Notes under the pieces: generated by a model
Seen by the model: the letters and a program-made list of their open reading frames with translations, nothing else
Told to the model about the DNA's origin: nothing
Databases searched by the model: none
In this document: one piece after another, positions 21,480 to 30,251 of the stretch
How positions within the stretch are numbered: position 1 is the first letter of the stretch
Layout of the letters: each line of letters begins with the position of its first letter
Assembly: GCA_025765615.1 (NCBI GenBank)
Contig: JAIVFJ010000123.1
Span: forward strand, 1 to 64,000
Length of the DNA stretch: 64,000 bases
DNA from: Zopfochytrium polystomum
Lineage: Eukaryota > Chytridiomycota > Chytridiomycetes > Chytridiales > Chytridiaceae
Reading direction: 5' to 3'
Program-made: the position numbers and the translations under genes

Positions 21480-22607
21480 ATGCGCGCCGTAATACAACGA
21501 GTCAAGCGTGCGAGCGTCACGGGTAAGAGCTTTCGCTTTCATCGACACGTCGTTACTCGTTGATTCTGACCCCCCCCCCCTTCTGCAGTCGACGATCGCA
21601 TCGTCAGCTCCATCTCTCACGGCAAGTGCACTGGGGCTCAGCCCCAACCCCGCCCATCCACCACACGTTCGCTGACCCATCCCCCCCCCACGTCTCTATC
21701 TGGAACAGGCATCTGCGTACTCGGTGAGCGGCGCTGGAACGCTTTCTGTCTTTCTTCCCACCAAATGATGCCGAGTCCTCACTCACGCCTCGCCTCCCGG
21801 GCGTGACCCAAAAACAACAAAAACGAAAAAACAGTCGGCATCACCGTCGACGACACCGAGGACGACGCCGACTACATGTGAGTACGCCCAGCTCCAGCAC
21901 GCGCCCGAAAACCGCTCACCGCCCCTCCCTAAACCCCAACCAGCGCCAAAAAAATCCTCAACACAAGACTGGTACTGTATTCCCTCCCTCCCCTCGCAAA
22001 CGGCTCCCAGCAAACTCCCTTACAACTCACCACACCCCACCGCCCGCGCGCGCACACCCCCCCAAGTGGCCATCCCCAGCAACCCCCAGCAGCCCCAGCA
22101 AGCCATGGTCGCTCAGCGTCGCGGCCGCGCAGTACGAGATCCTCTCGGTGTCGCAGTTCACGTTGTACGCGACGACGTCAAAAGGTGTATATTGTTCAAT
22201 CTCGTCCCTCCTCCTCCTTCATATGCTTTCTGGGTCGCCAACCGCCCTCCGCCTCTCCCGCAACAGGTACAAAACCCGACTTCCACCTCGCCATGAAATC
22301 GGACCTCAGCCGCGCGTTCTACGATCGGTTCCTGGAGCGGTTGAGGCGCGGGTACGAGGCGGAGAAGATCAAAGGTGGTTTTTTTTTCCCCCCCCCCCCC
22401 TTTTTTTTCCCTTCAATTTTTGCTTTCCGTCTCTCTGTCGGGCTAAAAATACACCCTAACAAAACCAAAACACAAGACGGCGAGTTCGCCGCAATGATGG
22501 ACGTCGAGATCGTCAACGACGGGCCGGTGACGATTCTGCTGGATTCGCGACAGAGGGGCGGCGGCGGAGGGGGAGCGGGCGGTGGGTCGGCGGTGAGGGA
22601 TTCGTGA
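21480..22607 (+). CDS. DTD1: D-aminoacyl-tRNA deacylase (DTD)
   Basis: DTD hydrolyses D-amino acids (and glycine from tRNA-Ala) mischarged on tRNA, enforcing homochirality in the cytosol. Eight exons (21480-21522, 21589-21621, 21709-21723, 21835-21877, 21944-21971, 22067-22184, 22267-22374, 22477-22607) join in frame to 172 residues. The N-terminus MRAVIQRVKRASVTVDDRIV, the SVSQFTLYAT motif (family S-Q-F-T-L) and NDGPVTILLDS (family N-x-G-P-V-T) are present, so the active site is complete. A Ser/Pro-rich insertion follows the family's R-L-W segment. The C-terminus ends in a Gly-rich tail. Exon 3 is only 15 nt, and intron 2 begins GCAAGT rather than GT, a GC-AG intron. Seven introns in a 519-nt coding sequence is dense even for this window. 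Confidence 0.93.
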
Positions 22608-22756
22608 TCGGCATAGTTTTTGGGGGGTTGGGATTTAGAAACGAGCCTTTTTTGTTTCTTAATGTCATGTTTTCGGAGGTTCATGGACAACAACGGTCTG
22701 TGGTGAACGAGACTTTTAGAAGCTTTATTTATTAGTTAAAAACTATCTCATACAAT

Positions 22757-22842
22757 GACTCATTAGCTCAACGGTAGAGCATTCGACTCCAGACACCTCC
22801 CGGGTTATCGAAAGGTTGCGTGTTCAAATCACGTAGGGGTCA
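22757..22842 (+). tRNA. tRNA-Trp(CCA) with 14-nt intron
   Basis: Acceptor GACTCAT pairs with AGGGGTC (one mismatch and one G-U), discriminator A. The D arm is GCTC/GAGC, the anticodon stem TTCGA/TCGAA, and the loop CTCCAG-A has anticodon CCA. A 14-nt insertion (acacctcccgggtt) lies one base 3' of the anticodon, the canonical position of nuclear tRNA introns. The T arm GCGTG-TTCAAAT-CACGT pairs well. It is followed by a T-rich pol III terminator (catttttcg). Confidence 0.9.
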
Positions 22843-23244
22843 TTTTTCGTTCCTCTTTTCTTCAATTTTTTTGGAAAGTGAACATTATCAGGCGTCGGCA
22901 ATTTCTTGCTGGCACCAAAGAAAGGTTTTTCTAAGTTAGGTTTTAGCCTAACCCAACCCCACACCAATGTTATTTCCGTCTTCCCTTCAGCCACATACAC
23001 CCAAACTGAAAGTTCCATGTTGAGCTCCTCTAGTCCAGTAGTTCTGCCATTCTTACGTTGTCATACCGCTCCCCCCCTCCACCTTCCACGCTCCACCCAC
23101 ACGCACCCACCCTCCAAACAGGCGAGTAGACTTTGCCCACTATCCCTTGTCAGGCTGTTCTTTTTTTTTCTTATTCTCATTTCTTTGCTTTGCCTATTTT
23201 TTTTTTTTTTTCTTTTGTGTTTTGCAAACAGAGAGGATTGGGGT
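22843..23244. other. intergenic region before the retroelement
   Basis: Simple T-rich sequence (T runs near 23160 and 23200) between tRNA-Trp and the old retroelement remnant. No gene was recognised. The left boundary of the old remnant could not be placed exactly and may lie inside this stretch. Confidence 0.4.
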
Positions 23245-23333
23245 TCATGCAGTTCCTTGTACTGCACGACTCTGCAAGCCATGTGGGACATGTCAAGACC
23301 GAGTTGGAGAGAATCAGACAGCATCTCCTCTAT

Positions 23334-23641
23334 TGTTATGAATCACCCTCTGGAAACCTCTGGAACCTTCTAGAACATTCCTTCATGGAACCTTGTGGAA
23401 CCTTCTGGAACCTTCTTTGCTTCCCTGACTTGTCTTGTTGTCATTGGTATCATTGGTATCATTGTATTACTAATTGCTCTTTCTGGAACCTTCTTTGAGT
23501 CTTGACAAGGAAGACTCTCAAAAGGTATAAAAGGGGGATGGGGGACCTGTCCCATCCCTCAAGTGAATTATTGTTTCCAATACAATCATCACTCCTCTCA
23601 GTTCCTTGTCTGCCTTGTCCTGTCCTGCCCTGTTCCTGACA
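23334..23641 (+). repeat. 5' LTR of the young gypsy element
   Basis: TG...CA-bounded, 308 bp, with TATAAAA at 23526-23532 and internal ctggaaccttc repeats near its 5' end. It is the same as the 3' LTR over its whole length by direct comparison. Confidence 0.95.
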
Positions 23642-23681
23642 TCATAATTCACTTCACCCTCTCCCACTACTCTCTGCCATC

Positions 23682-24605
23682 ATGTCTGACCCAAACAACA
23701 CCTTCCCTGATGCAACTGCCTTCCAAGCCTTGATAGACCAATTGCAAGCCCTTTCAAGACAGACACACCAACTTCAAGAACAAGTCCTTCACCAGCAGCA
23801 CCAGCTTCAACAACAACTTCACCAACAAGAACATCAAGCTCTTCCCCTGCCTCAAGCCAACCAAGCAAGAGAGCCCAAGGTTCCCAGCCCTGACAAGTTC
23901 ACTGGGCTGGCCAAAGACCTTAGGAACTTCATGGCCACTGTGGAGAATGTCATCCTTCTCCAACCTTCAAGATTTCCCAGTGAGCAAGTCAAGGTTCTTT
24001 TCACAAGCACCCTCCTGTCTGGTCAAGCTCAATCATGGTACAGATCTCTCCCAAGCACACCCACCACCCTGCAAGAGCTCTGGGAGGGGCTGGAAGCTAC
24101 CTTTGGTGACCCCTACGCATCTTGGACAGCAAGATCCAAGCTCAAGCATATCAAGCAAGGAAAGCAATCTTGTGTGGCCTACACCAACCAATTCAAGCAA
24201 CTAGCCAGAGACTCTGGATACAATGATGCAGCTCTGATGGAGCTGTACCATGATGGTCTCCATGAGTCTATCCAAGAAATGCTCTCCCAGTCTCTGCACA
24301 TCCCTGAGACCTTGGAAGAGTACATTCTCCTTGCCATCAAGATTGACAACAGACTCTACTCCAAGAGGCTGAAGCAAAGACAAGTAGGAACTACATCAAG
24401 ACCTACCCCAGTCCCTCAAGCTCTTACAGTTCCTGAACCCATGCAAGTGGATGCAGTTGAGACACTTCCTAAGGGTCCTCTGAGCCAAGAGGAGAAAACA
24501 AGGAGGGCCCAGCAGGGACTGTGTTTCTACTGTGGCTCCAAGGAGCATGCTGTCAAGGACTGCCCAAGGAAGAAGCACCCAAACTCCCAGGTCCAGGCTC
24601 ACTGA
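23682..24605 (+). CDS. Gag of the young gypsy element
   Basis: A 307-residue capsid-nucleocapsid protein starting 40 bases after the LTR. The N-terminus is a Gln/His-rich coiled coil (residues 15-60). The middle is a retrotransposon gag capsid domain with FMATVENVILLQPSRF and YRSLPSTPTTLQELWEGLEA. The C-terminus holds one CCHC zinc knuckle, CFYCGSKEHAVKDC (C-x2-C-x4-H-x4-C), which binds element RNA. The frame is fully open, so this copy could still supply Gag. The pol frame overlaps its end by about 80 bases in another phase, suggesting expression by frameshifting. Confidence 0.93.
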   Translation: MSDPNNTFPDATAFQALIDQLQALSRQTHQLQEQVLHQQHQLQQQLHQQEHQALPLPQANQAREPKVPSPDKFTGLAKDLRNFMATVENVILLQPSRFPSEQVKVLFTSTLLSGQAQSWYRSLPSTPTTLQELWEGLEATFGDPYASWTARSKLKHIKQGKQSCVAYTNQFKQLARDSGYNDAALMELYHDGLHESIQEMLSQSLHIPETLEEYILLAIKIDNRLYSKRLKQRQVGTTSRPTPVPQALTVPEPMQVDAVETLPKGPLSQEEKTRRAQQGLCFYCGSKEHAVKDCPRKKHPNSQVQAH

Positions 24606-25432
24606 GGGGCAATTCCCTGGACCCCCTTCCAAGCTGCCCCTGTTTCATCACCACCACCAGCACCACAAACACCTCAGATTCCAAGCCCCACCAACTCACC
24701 ATGGATGTCAAGATTCAACTCTCACCCAAGTCAACCATCACAACCAAGGCCCTTATCGACTCTGGATCATCCTGCAACATCATTGATGCCACCCTTGCCA
24801 AGTCTTGTGCCATTCCCACCATCAAGAAATCCACACCCCTCAAGGTCCACTTTGCCAATCATGCTCTGTTCAAGGAAATCAGCCATGAAACCAAGCTAAA
24901 CCTCCACATCCAAGACTTTCCACCATCCATGGTCAATCTGGAAGTATTGGATCTTGGCTCACCCACATTCTCTGTCATCCTGGGATTACCATGGCTGCAA
25001 GCCCAGAACCCTGCCATTGATTGGGTCACTGGTCAAGTCCAACCTCCACCAATTGGAACAGTCACCCAAAACTCAAGTGAAGCCTCCAAGTCTCATTCTC
25101 TCAAGTCCCTGATTCAAGGTTCTCAGCCTAGTATCCAAGGTCAAAGACAAATGACAGCTCCAGTATCAGCCTACAGCTCACAGATCCCAGCCAAGATTCA
25201 AGTTTCACAGTTCACAGTTCATAGTCAAGATTCCAGGACAGCTCATAGAGCTCACAGTCATGGCCAAGTCTGTAGTTCACAGAACCCACAGTCAAAGATT
25301 CAAGTACCACAGTTCACAGTCCAAATTCAAGATTCAAGCTCCACAGCTCACAGTCTTTGCCAAGAACAGAACCCTCAGTCAAAGATTCAAGAATCACAGT
25401 TCCCAGTCAACAATTCAAGCCCCCACTGCTGA
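24524..25432 (+). CDS. protease region of the young gypsy element, truncated pol
   Basis: A frame overlapping the end of gag carries a retropepsin-like protease: LIDSGSSCNIIDATLA with the catalytic D-S-G, and later FSVILGLPWLQAQNPAIDW, the I-L-G-x-x-W-L flap-strand motif. The product continues into a Ser/Gln-rich spacer made of a repeated unit (SKIQVPQFTVQIQDS-like, about 25150-25420) and stops at 25432 just before the deletion junction. Reverse transcriptase does not follow. There is no ATG at the frame's beginning, consistent with frameshift expression from gag. Confidence 0.8.
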   Translation, partial: FLLWLQGACCQGLPKEEAPKLPGPGSLRGNSLDPLPSCPCFITTTSTTNTSDSKPHQLTMDVKIQLSPKSTITTKALIDSGSSCNIIDATLAKSCAIPTIKKSTPLKVHFANHALFKEISHETKLNLHIQDFPPSMVNLEVLDLGSPTFSVILGLPWLQAQNPAIDWVTGQVQPPPIGTVTQNSSEASKSHSLKSLIQGSQPSIQGQRQMTAPVSAYSSQIPAKIQVSQFTVHSQDSRTAHRAHSHGQVCSSQNPQSKIQVPQFTVQIQDSSSTAHSLCQEQNPQSKIQESQFPVNNSSPHC

Positions 25433-26117
25433 TGAGCACAGAAGGACAGACCTTGCACCTGAAGGGGGAGATGGTTTCACCCCACCATCCAAGACACACC
25501 TTTCACTGCTTCCTGAGAGTGTGTGGGCCTATGCTATTTCCAAGGACCCCAAGCCTCACAAGATTCAAATCAGCCAAGAAGAGGAAAAACTTGAGATACT
25601 CAAGACAAGGCATGATGCAGCAACAGCTGGACACCCAGGAGAGCACAAGACATATAATTTTGTTTCCAGGGACTTTTACTGGCGAGGCATGAGGAAGAAC
25701 TTGCAGACCAAAAGACCAAGTCCCAAGCTGGACAACCTCAAGTTGGGACCTTTCAAGATCTTGGAGCAAATCAATCCAGTCACCTTCAAGCTGGATCTCC
25801 CTGCATCCATGAAGATCCACCCAGTTTTCCATGTCAGCCTTTTGGAGAAGTTTGTGGCCAATTCCATCCCAGGCAGAGTTGTTCCTCCTCCTCCTCCAGT
25901 TGAGGTAGAAGGTGAAGAGGAATTTGAGGTTGAACAAATCTTGGATGCCAAGTGGTTTGGAAGGACACTCAAGTTCCTTGTTAAGTGGAAAGGTTACTCA
26001 GATGCTGAAAACACCTGGGAACCTGAGTCAAACCTCACTCACTGCCAAGACCTTCTACTCAAGTTCAAGACCAGGTACCCCACCAAGTTGCAGAAGAGGC
26101 CTAAAAGGGGGAGATGA
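25433..26117 (+). pseudogene. integrase N- and C-terminal remnants with chromodomain
   Basis: After the deletion junction the frame encodes the RNase H-integrase linker (TDLAPEGGDGFTPPSKTHLS), part of the HHCC zinc domain (HDAATAGHPGEHKTYNFVSR), then jumps to the GPY/F module (LKLGPFKILEQINPVTFKLD). A chromodomain follows (FEVEQILDAKWFGRTLKFLV, then KWKGYSDAENTWEPESNL). The integrase D,D-35-E core is absent. Chromodomains of this type direct chromovirus integration to chromatin marks. The frame differs from that of the protease, so it is probably not translated. Confidence 0.85.
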
Positions 26118-26425
26118 TGTTATGAATCACCCTCTGGAAACCTCTGGAACCTTCTAGAACATTCCTTCATGGAACCTTGTGGAACCTTCTGGAACCTTCT
26201 TTGCTTCCCTGACTTGTCTTGTTGTCATTGGTATCATTGGTATCATTGTATTACTAATTGCTCTTTCTGGAACCTTCTTTGAGTCTTGACAAGGAAGACT
26301 CTCAAAAGGTATAAAAGGGGGATGGGGGACCTGTCCCATCCCTCAAGTGAATTATTGTTTCCAATACAATCATCACTCCTCTCAGTTCCTTGTCTGCCTT
26401 GTCCTGTCCTGCCCTGTTCCTGACA
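26118..26425 (+). repeat. 3' LTR of the young gypsy element
   Basis: Same length and sequence as the 5' LTR, preceded by the polypurine tract and followed by the target duplication tctat. Confidence 0.95.
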
Positions 26426-27900
26426 TCTATGCAAAGCTGGAGAAGTGTGAATTTCCACAAGACCTCCATTGAGTTTTTGGAATTCATTGTGTCTGGCCAA
26501 GGCATCTCCATGGCACCAGACAAGATCCAGACCATTCTTGAATGGAAGACTCCAAGCTCCATTAAGGATGTCCAAAGCGTCCTTGCGTTTTCCAACTTCT
26601 GAAGAACCTTCATTGCCAACTAGTCTGCCATGGCCAAGCCTCTCACTGGCCTCACCAAGAAGACTGCCAATTTTGAATGGACCCCAGCAGCGGAGCAAGC
26701 CTGGCTTGCTCTTGCAACCACAAGTGCACCACTGCTTAAGCATGTGGATCCTTTGCTTCCCTTCCCCTTGAAAACTGATGCCTCAGACTATACCCTCAGT
26801 GCTGTTCTGTCCCAGCCAAGCTCTCAGTACCCCTCTGCTCCTCTGCATCCAGTGGCATATTACTCCAGGAGGCTCAACAGTGCTGAATGTAACTAGACTG
26901 TCCATGACAAGGAGTTGCTGGCAATTGTCGAAGCCTTCAAATTCTGGAGGCACTACTTGGCTGGTTCTAATGGCATCTCTGCATACTCTGATCACAAGAA
27001 CCTCACCTTCTTCAGGGCATGGAGGTTGCTCAAGCAGAGGCATGCCAGGTGGGCCGAACTGCTCTCTGAGTAGGACTTTAAGCTGTGCTATTCTCCTTGG
27101 TCACCTTAACACTGTGGCCGATGCCCTGTCAAGAAGGACAGACCTTGCACCTGAAGGGGGAGATGGTTTCACCCCACCATCCAAGACACACCTTTCACTG
27201 CTTCCTGACAGTATGTGGGCCTATGCTATTTCCAAGGACCCTAACCCTCCCAAGGAGAACTATGTCAGCAGCTGTTGTTAGGCGGAACTGACTGGTTAGC
27301 AGCAAGAGGCACAAGACAGACCTGAACCTATTGTGTCTGTCAGTTATCATTCTCACAATGCCCATGGGAGAGTGAGCCACTGCCAATGCAGACCTGGGCG
27401 CTGGCTTGCACTGATGACAAACACTCCGACTATTATGTGGAACGGAAACCTGGTGTCAACAGTTTTCCTCCTCCTCTGCTCAAGCAGATAATACAGAAGA
27501 GGGTTTTACCCTGTGCCAGTCACGCTTGCCTAGCAACTATTACAGCATGCATATCATCATTATGTATCAATAATTCATAACAGAGTTTTTTTCTCTTTCT
27601 CTCCAAGTTGGGGAGAAGGACCACCCACAAACACACATCTCCACTTCATTCACTCCTTCCACTCACTCACTCAGAGTAGACTGTTTACAACCCTCAGACT
27701 GATGGACAAACAGAAAGAACAAACCAGACCCCGGAGCAGTATTTGAGGTGCTATGTCAGCTATCAACAGCATGACTGGCCCACCCTACTTCCACTGACGC
27801 CTTTCTGACTTGTCTTGTTGGTATCATTGGTATCATAGCATTGAGTTGCTGATCGTGTTCTTTGAGTTTTGACATGGAGTCACAAGCTTTCTTTTCAAGA

Positions 27901-28360
27901 GTCCATTCTTCCACGATGCACAGAATTTCTCAAAAGTCAAGTAATAGGAAATTTTAGATGAGCTGGCTAAATGTGACATTTAGTGCAGTCTGGCATCCAG
28001 GCAGATTTGCTGCTTTAGATCCAGCCAATTCTGATTTCAGACAAGTTACTAGTTCACAGTATGCCATTCCAATAGGGACGCTGAGGAACCTCCACAGACA
28101 TGCACTACCGTAGGCGATGTCACCTACAGAGGATCAGAATCGAGAGGGGAGCGTCTGCAGCTTTGACCGATCCCGGTTACAAGACTTACAGGGCGGGCGG
28201 GGGAGGGAAACGTCCCGATTACAAGACTTTCAGAGTGGGCGGGGGAGGGCAACGCTGACGAAGAGAGGATGGCCTTTGGCGATTGGGTTGGTGTGGAGTC
28301 AGTCAGACGTCGAATAGAGTGGGAACAAATATCGTACACCTCAGGATTCTGGACTCTCAA
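27901..28360. other. intergenic region
   Basis: Between the old retroelement and tRNA-Thr. It contains a partial direct repeat (ccggttacaagacttacagg / ccgattacaagactttcag followed by gggcgggggaggg) at about 28172-28250. No gene recognised. Confidence 0.45.
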
Positions 28361-28451
28361 TGCCTGAGCAGTGAATTGAACACTGGACCCTTACATTGCA
28401 GCTCCAACGACAGAGTACAAGTGTAAAGCTCTACCCCTGAGCTACACAGGC
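28361..28451 (-). tRNA. tRNA-Thr(TGT) with intron
   Basis: Minus strand: acceptor GCCTGTG pairs with CTCAGGC (one mismatch), discriminator A. D arm GCTC/GAGC. Anticodon stem TTACA/TGTAA, loop CTTGTA with anticodon TGT, then an insertion of about 19 nt at the canonical intron site. The T arm CAGTG-TTCAATT-CACTG is perfect. It is 91 nt in all. Confidence 0.88.
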
Positions 28452-28675
28452 TGTGACGCTCGTTTTCGGCAAAAAACATTAACAACATATACAGCAGCGG
28501 ACCTGCAGAAATGCCGAAATGGGTATTGATCTCAAGCTCTCAGCCTTCCTCCTTGTCCGAAACGTTGCCGCGATGGCACAGCGAATGTAATAAGCGATCC
28601 TACAGCAGCAGAGTAGATCATCAAGAGATGCACCCCCCTAACAGGACAGCATATGTATTTAGCAGAAATCCTTTT

Positions 28676-29080
28676 ATGACTACCACGACCACGAACTCGG
28701 TCGCTGCCGCAGCAAGAGCTCTGTCGCCAGACGAGGCGGCGTCGCCGCAAGCGTGGATCGACGTAATCCCGCTATCACAGCCCAAGAGGAACCGGAAAAT
28801 TGTCGCTCGACCACTTCCTCGCCCGAAGAAGACCGTCCTCCTCCTCCGCTCAACGGTAGCCGCGTGCCGCCACCTGCGGCGGCAGTGGTGGGCGGAAGCC
28901 CTTTGCTGCCGTCGAAGCCTGTGCCGGCGGTCGCAACTGTTGCGAGGGCTCTTCGCGGCCACAGCAGCCTCTCGTGTTGGACACGCATGTCGGCGGCGGC
29001 GACGACGTCGACGCGGAGCGAAGTGGTGGACGCGATTGCGTGCAGCTGTCGCCATTGGCACTTTATGCTTTGGTCTTGCA
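28676..29080 (+). pseudogene. SPEF1 duplicate lacking exons 2 and 3
   Basis: The first 42 codons (AWIDVIPLSQPKRN) match exon 1 of the SPEF1 gene at 31225. At the shared gaacc the sequence then jumps to a copy of SPEF1 exon 4 (tcgctcgaccacttcctcg, then ccgccacctgcggcggcag and gtcgaagcctgtgccggcgg). Similarity to the 3' flank of SPEF1 (gattgcgtgc-gctgtcgcca) is also present at about 29035. Exons 2 and 3, which hold most of the calponin-homology domain, are gone, and the exon 4 part is out of frame. It is therefore a non-functional copy lying about 2.5 kb from its parent. Intron-exon junctions in the parent were used to recognise the missing parts. Confidence 0.75.
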
Positions 29081-29688
29081 TCACCAAAATCTTCATACTT
29101 TCAATGGTTGGGGTCACCGTGAAGTCGCATTCTATTGTGTTTTTCGCACTGATTTGTTACAGTAAAGTGTTTATCGCAAGTCGAGGGCAGCGCGGACCTA
29201 TCCACGCTAGCGTCGAACCCTCAGCTGGAAGTCTGTTGAAATTGCAATTCAAGCTGCCCAAGAAGAAGAGCACGAAGTCTTTTTCTGCATCGCCGACTTT
29301 TGATCATGCATACGTCGAAATAATGGACATGAGAAAGAAACGCGAAGCTTTTCCTTATTATCCGTGCCAACCGCTCCCCCTGCCCCCTTGCAGCCCCTGA
29401 AAAGCAAATGAAGCTGCTGCCCGAAAATGCCGACAGCCTTGTTACATTTTCTTTTCTGCTTGGTCCACTTGCAGGATGGTCAGTTAATGCATCAGCAATG
29501 GCAGTGGTCTTTGCAATCTGCATGATTGCCAGCACCAGCACAAAAAAGGCCCAGGGCAGCAGTGCAGTGACAGTCTGGGCGACGATTGTGAAAAGGAAGA
29601 GAGTTTGATTGTGATATGGAAACCGATTGCTGTTAGTCAATCGGTCCAACTTTTTCAAGGAGCAACGAAGGCGGGGGAAACTGGGGGG
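29081..29688. other. intergenic region
   Basis: A minus-strand frame at about 29400-29640 contains a hydrophobic segment (TVTALLPWAFFVLVLAIMQI) and stays open. I could not link it in frame to a start codon or to the gene at 29689, and it resembles no known family. Otherwise nothing is recognised. Confidence 0.35.
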
Positions 29689-29991
29689 TCACAGTTTAAG
29701 CTTACGTGCAAGGCAGGTCGTCCGTTTGGCGAAGTTCGCCGAGCACGTTGGACTCCATTCTGTAGTTTTGCCCCTATCCAATGAGTCCCTAGCGCGGCCT
29801 CCTGCACCACCGCCTTTTTGTTTGCTGCCGCCGATTCCAGCGAGGGCGGGTCTCGCATCATGAGTCGCCAGCACGGCGAGCGTGATAATCAGCGCGGCGG
29901 CGAGGAGGACCAGGCGAAGAGGGCTGTTGTTGTTGCGGCGGGGAGCCGAGGTGGCAGCGGCTGAGCGGTTTTGGGAGGTGGTTTGGGTCAT
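29689..29991 (-). CDS. small single-pass membrane or secreted protein, hypothetical
   Basis: A 100-residue frame starts MTQTTSQNRSAAATSAPRRN and has one hydrophobic segment (LRLVLLAAALIITLAVLATH, about residues 25-45), followed by a Gly-rich basic region. A TATA sequence (tatataaacc read on the minus strand) lies about 70 bases upstream at 30062-30071, and an Alu-like CT microsatellite further up. A good donor (GTAAGC) near the end of the frame suggests that the last residues are intronic and that a second exon exists. No family recognised. Confidence 0.4.
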   Translation of the reverse strand: MTQTTSQNRSAAATSAPRRNNNSPLRLVLLAAALIITLAVLATHDARPALAGIGGSKQKGGGAGGRARDSLDRGKTTEWSPTCSANFAKRTTCLARKLKL

Positions 29992-30061
29992 TTCTTGTTA
30001 CTTGGTATGCTGTTTTTGGGTTTTTCGGGTTTTGGTGATGATGGCTATCGGCGCTGGCGCG

Positions 30062-30071
30062 AGGTTTATAT
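30062..30071 (-). promoter_or_regulatory. TATA-like box
   Basis: Read on the minus strand the sequence is tatataaacc, about 70 bases upstream of the ATG of the small membrane protein at 29991. Confidence 0.45.
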
Positions 30072-30179
30072 AGGCGGGGAGGGATGCGAAGGGAAAAAAG
30101 GAGTTGGCGTGGAGGATTTGTGTGGAGGCATTTCGGTCCTTGACCGTCTTCCACGCGAAGACCGAGCATGACTGCGGCC

Positions 30180-30184
<5 letters not shown>

Positions 30185-30249
<65 letters not shown>
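30185..30249. repeat. (CT)n dinucleotide microsatellite
   Basis: An essentially uninterrupted run of about 32 CT dinucleotides upstream of the minus-strand gene at 29991. Confidence 0.95.

Positions 30250-30251
<2 letters not shown>

Larger units (their letters stand above)
23334..26425 (+). mobile_element. young non-autonomous Ty3/gypsy chromovirus
   Basis: Two 308-bp LTRs that look identical base for base (23334-23641, 26118-26425) begin TGTTATG and end CTGACA. They are flanked by the 5-bp target duplication tctat (23329-23333, 26426-26430). The LTR has a TATAAAA box at 23526. A purine-rich tract (aaaagggggagatga) abuts the 3' LTR. Internally there are an intact gag, a protease-bearing frame, and a fused integrase remnant with chromodomain. 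Reverse transcriptase, RNase H and the integrase catalytic core are missing. The element must have been mobilised by a related full-length copy. Identical LTRs imply a recent insertion. Confidence 0.93.
23245..27900 (+). mobile_element. old, decayed Ty3/gypsy element, interrupted by a younger insertion
   Basis: Fragments of one gypsy-type pol flank the younger element. At 23245-23333 the reverse-transcriptase segment SHVGHVKTELERIRQHLLY ends at the insertion point and resumes after it with AKLEKCEFHKTSIEFL (26430 onward). It continues through GFIVS-like sequence, RNase H (PLKTDASDYTLSAVL; YYSRRLNSAECN; YSDHKNLTFF) and an RNase H-integrase linker (to about 27290). A separate integrase piece ([20 protein letters not shown]) lies at about 27690-27790, and a diverged LTR fragment (gacttgtcttgttggtatca) at about 27805-27890. 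In-frame stops occur in RT and RNase H (after FSNF, AECN and LLSE), so it is inactive. The stretch 27277-27582 is unrelated to pol and may be a further insertion. Flanks of the interrupted codon agree with a 5-bp target duplication. Confidence 0.8.

Noticed and set aside
22757..22842. tRNA-like fragment too long to be a tRNA
   Set aside because: Excess length is explained by a 14-nt intron at the canonical site.
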